6,502 nucleotides of DNA from Planctomycetota bacterium. Lineage in GTDB: Bacteria; Planctomycetota; Phycisphaerae; Sedimentisphaerales; SM23-30. Each line of letters starts with the position of its first letter. Position 1 is the stretch's first letter. The notes beneath the pieces are model-generated. The model was not told the origin of the DNA. It saw only the letters and a list, made by a program, of their open reading frames with translations, and made no database searches. Shown here piece after piece: positions 6,091 to 6,502 of this stretch. The stretch covers positions 1-6,502 of the forward strand of contig JAKJEP010000197.1 in NCBI GenBank assembly GCA_022705365.1. The letters run 5' to 3'. Both the position numbers and the translations under genes were made by a program.

Positions 6091-6257
6091 TTTTTCCCAG
6101 TTAGCATCTCTTATTCAATTTACCTATAATTCCTAGATTAACTATCGACGCCGCCTATTGTCAACTTAAATTCGCTTTATCGGGTAAGAGGCTCTTTTTA
6201 CGGATAGTACGTGCGCTCTGTAGCGATAATACCGGTTAATTCGTCTTTACTGATTTT

Positions 6258-6293
6258 CCCTGCCCCTCCCCCCTATTTTACCCATTTAAACCC
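6258..6293 (-). other. Five-tract G-rich stretch, putative G-quadruplex
   Basis: Read on the minus strand, five runs of three or more G lie in 36 nt: GGG, GGG, GGGGGG, GGGG, GGG. The loops between them are 7 (TTTAAAT), 7 (TAAAATA), 1 (A) and 2 (CA) nt. This meets the usual G3+N1-7 rule with one spare tract. It lies 50 nt past the mnmG stop, on the coding strand of both neighbours, so mnmG read-through RNA would carry it. Whether it folds is not known. Confidence 0.45.
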
Positions 6294-6331
6294 GTATCAG
6301 CAGAACCCAACGACCATTATTCATATATCGC

Positions 6332-6354
6332 GTGGGGAGAAATTATTTCCCCAC
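6332..6354 (-). terminator. Hairpin spanning the mnmG stop codon, possible terminator without U-tract
   Basis: GTGGGGAGA (6332-6340) and TTTCCCCAC (6346-6354) pair over nine positions, eight Watson-Crick and one G-T. The 5-nt loop AATTA contains the complement of the mnmG TAA stop (6343-6345). The stem is strong, but no T run follows it on the minus strand, so a standard intrinsic terminator is doubtful. It may protect the 3' end of the mRNA or pause polymerase. Confidence 0.4.
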
Positions 6355-6502
6355 TCCCCGTTTTTGGTCCATAAATATCATCAGCACCGTTATATCTGAA
6401 GGAGTTATACCGGATATGCGGGATGCCTGGCCCAAATTCAGCGGTTGAAACTGATTCAGTCGCTCCCGTGCTTCCTGCCGAAGCTGAGGGATGGTTCCAT
6501 AA
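6343..6502 (-). CDS. mnmG: tRNA uridine-5-carboxymethylaminomethyl modification enzyme MnmG (GidA), C-terminal fragment
   Basis: The minus-strand frame entering from the right edge gives 52 residues ending at TAA 6343-6345. It reads YGTIPQLRQEARERLNQF, then QPLNLGQASRISGITPSDIT, then VLMIFMDQKRGVGK. The block LRxEARExL...PLxLGQASRISGxxPxDIxVL is the hallmark C-terminal helical region of MnmG, which docks MnmE and tRNA. With MnmE, MnmG uses FAD, a folate one-carbon unit and glycine or ammonium to modify the wobble uridine U34 of several tRNAs. The FAD-binding part lies beyond the window. mnmG is often near the replication origin in Firmicutes, so this locus may be origin-proximal. The next gene on the strand is the response regulator, about 290 bp away, so the two are probably separate transcription units. 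Confidence 0.93.
   Translation of the reverse strand, partial: YGTIPQLRQEARERLNQFQPLNLGQASRISGITPSDITVLMIFMDQKRGVGK

Larger units (their letters stand above)
6060..6342. other. 283-bp spacer between mnmG and the signalling operon
   Basis: No gene is visible on either strand. The part next to the response regulator is AT-rich and carries the promoter-like elements for that operon. The part next to mnmG holds the G-rich tracts on the minus strand and half of the hairpin that covers the mnmG stop codon. A tight AAGAG-G-CTCTT palindrome near 6186-6196 has no room for a loop and is not a terminator. Confidence 0.6.

Noticed and set aside
6211..6399. 62-codon plus-strand frame near the right edge
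   Set aside because: It runs opposite the mnmG C-terminus and across the spacer, with a composition typical of non-coding sequence.
1..6502. CRISPR arrays, tRNA or rRNA genes, complete insertion sequences
   Set aside because: No regularly spaced repeats, cloverleaf with a T-arm signature, rRNA signature or transposase was seen on either strand.

Overview
The window looks like part of a bacterial chromosome from an anaerobic or facultative low-redox Firmicutes-type organism. A Negativicutes/Sporomusa-like host is my best guess, but it is an inference and not shown by the sequence. The hints are purine-rich GGAG/GGAGG ribosome binding sites, GC-rich genes with AT-rich spacers, a clostridial-type 2[4Fe-4S] ferredoxin, and an mnmG gene followed by signalling genes. 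About 80% of the window codes for protein, mostly for signal transduction.

Layout, left to right. (1) Bases 1-376, plus strand: the last 124 residues of a hybrid sensor kinase, covering the end of a receiver domain and a complete Hpt domain. (2) Bases 392-1264, minus strand, convergent with it: a FadR-type GntR repressor with an FCD ligand-binding domain. (3) Bases 1265-1752: a 488-bp AT-rich spacer with the probable divergent promoters of the GntR gene and of a ferredoxin, plus several short inverted repeats. (4) Bases 1753-1926, plus strand: a 57-residue 2[4Fe-4S] ferredoxin, followed by a strong intrinsic terminator with a 21-bp stem. (5) Bases 6050 down to 2036, minus strand: a tight three-gene signalling operon. 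It encodes, in transcription order, a response regulator with an N-terminal excisionase-like HTH and a C-terminal receiver, an HDOD-GAF-histidine kinase, and a protein made of a degenerate receiver, a coiled coil and a GAF-like domain. (6) Bases 6060-6342: a spacer with the probable operon promoter and a five-tract G-rich stretch on the minus strand. (7) Bases 6343-6502, minus strand: the C-terminus of MnmG (GidA), the tRNA wobble-uridine modification enzyme.

How the genes may work together. The kinase has an intact H box, N box and ATP-binding boxes. The regulator has a complete phospho-acceptor pocket and its own DNA-binding domain, so the two form a plausible cognate pair. The third protein has lost the phospho-acceptor aspartate and the switch lysine. 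It would more likely act as a phosphorylation-independent partner or sensor than as a normal output. The HDOD module on the kinase keeps a full set of HD-type histidines. I see this operon as the most interesting item in the window; its signal and target genes cannot be read from the sequence. The ferredoxin and the GntR regulator share a spacer, but nothing directly shows that one controls the other.
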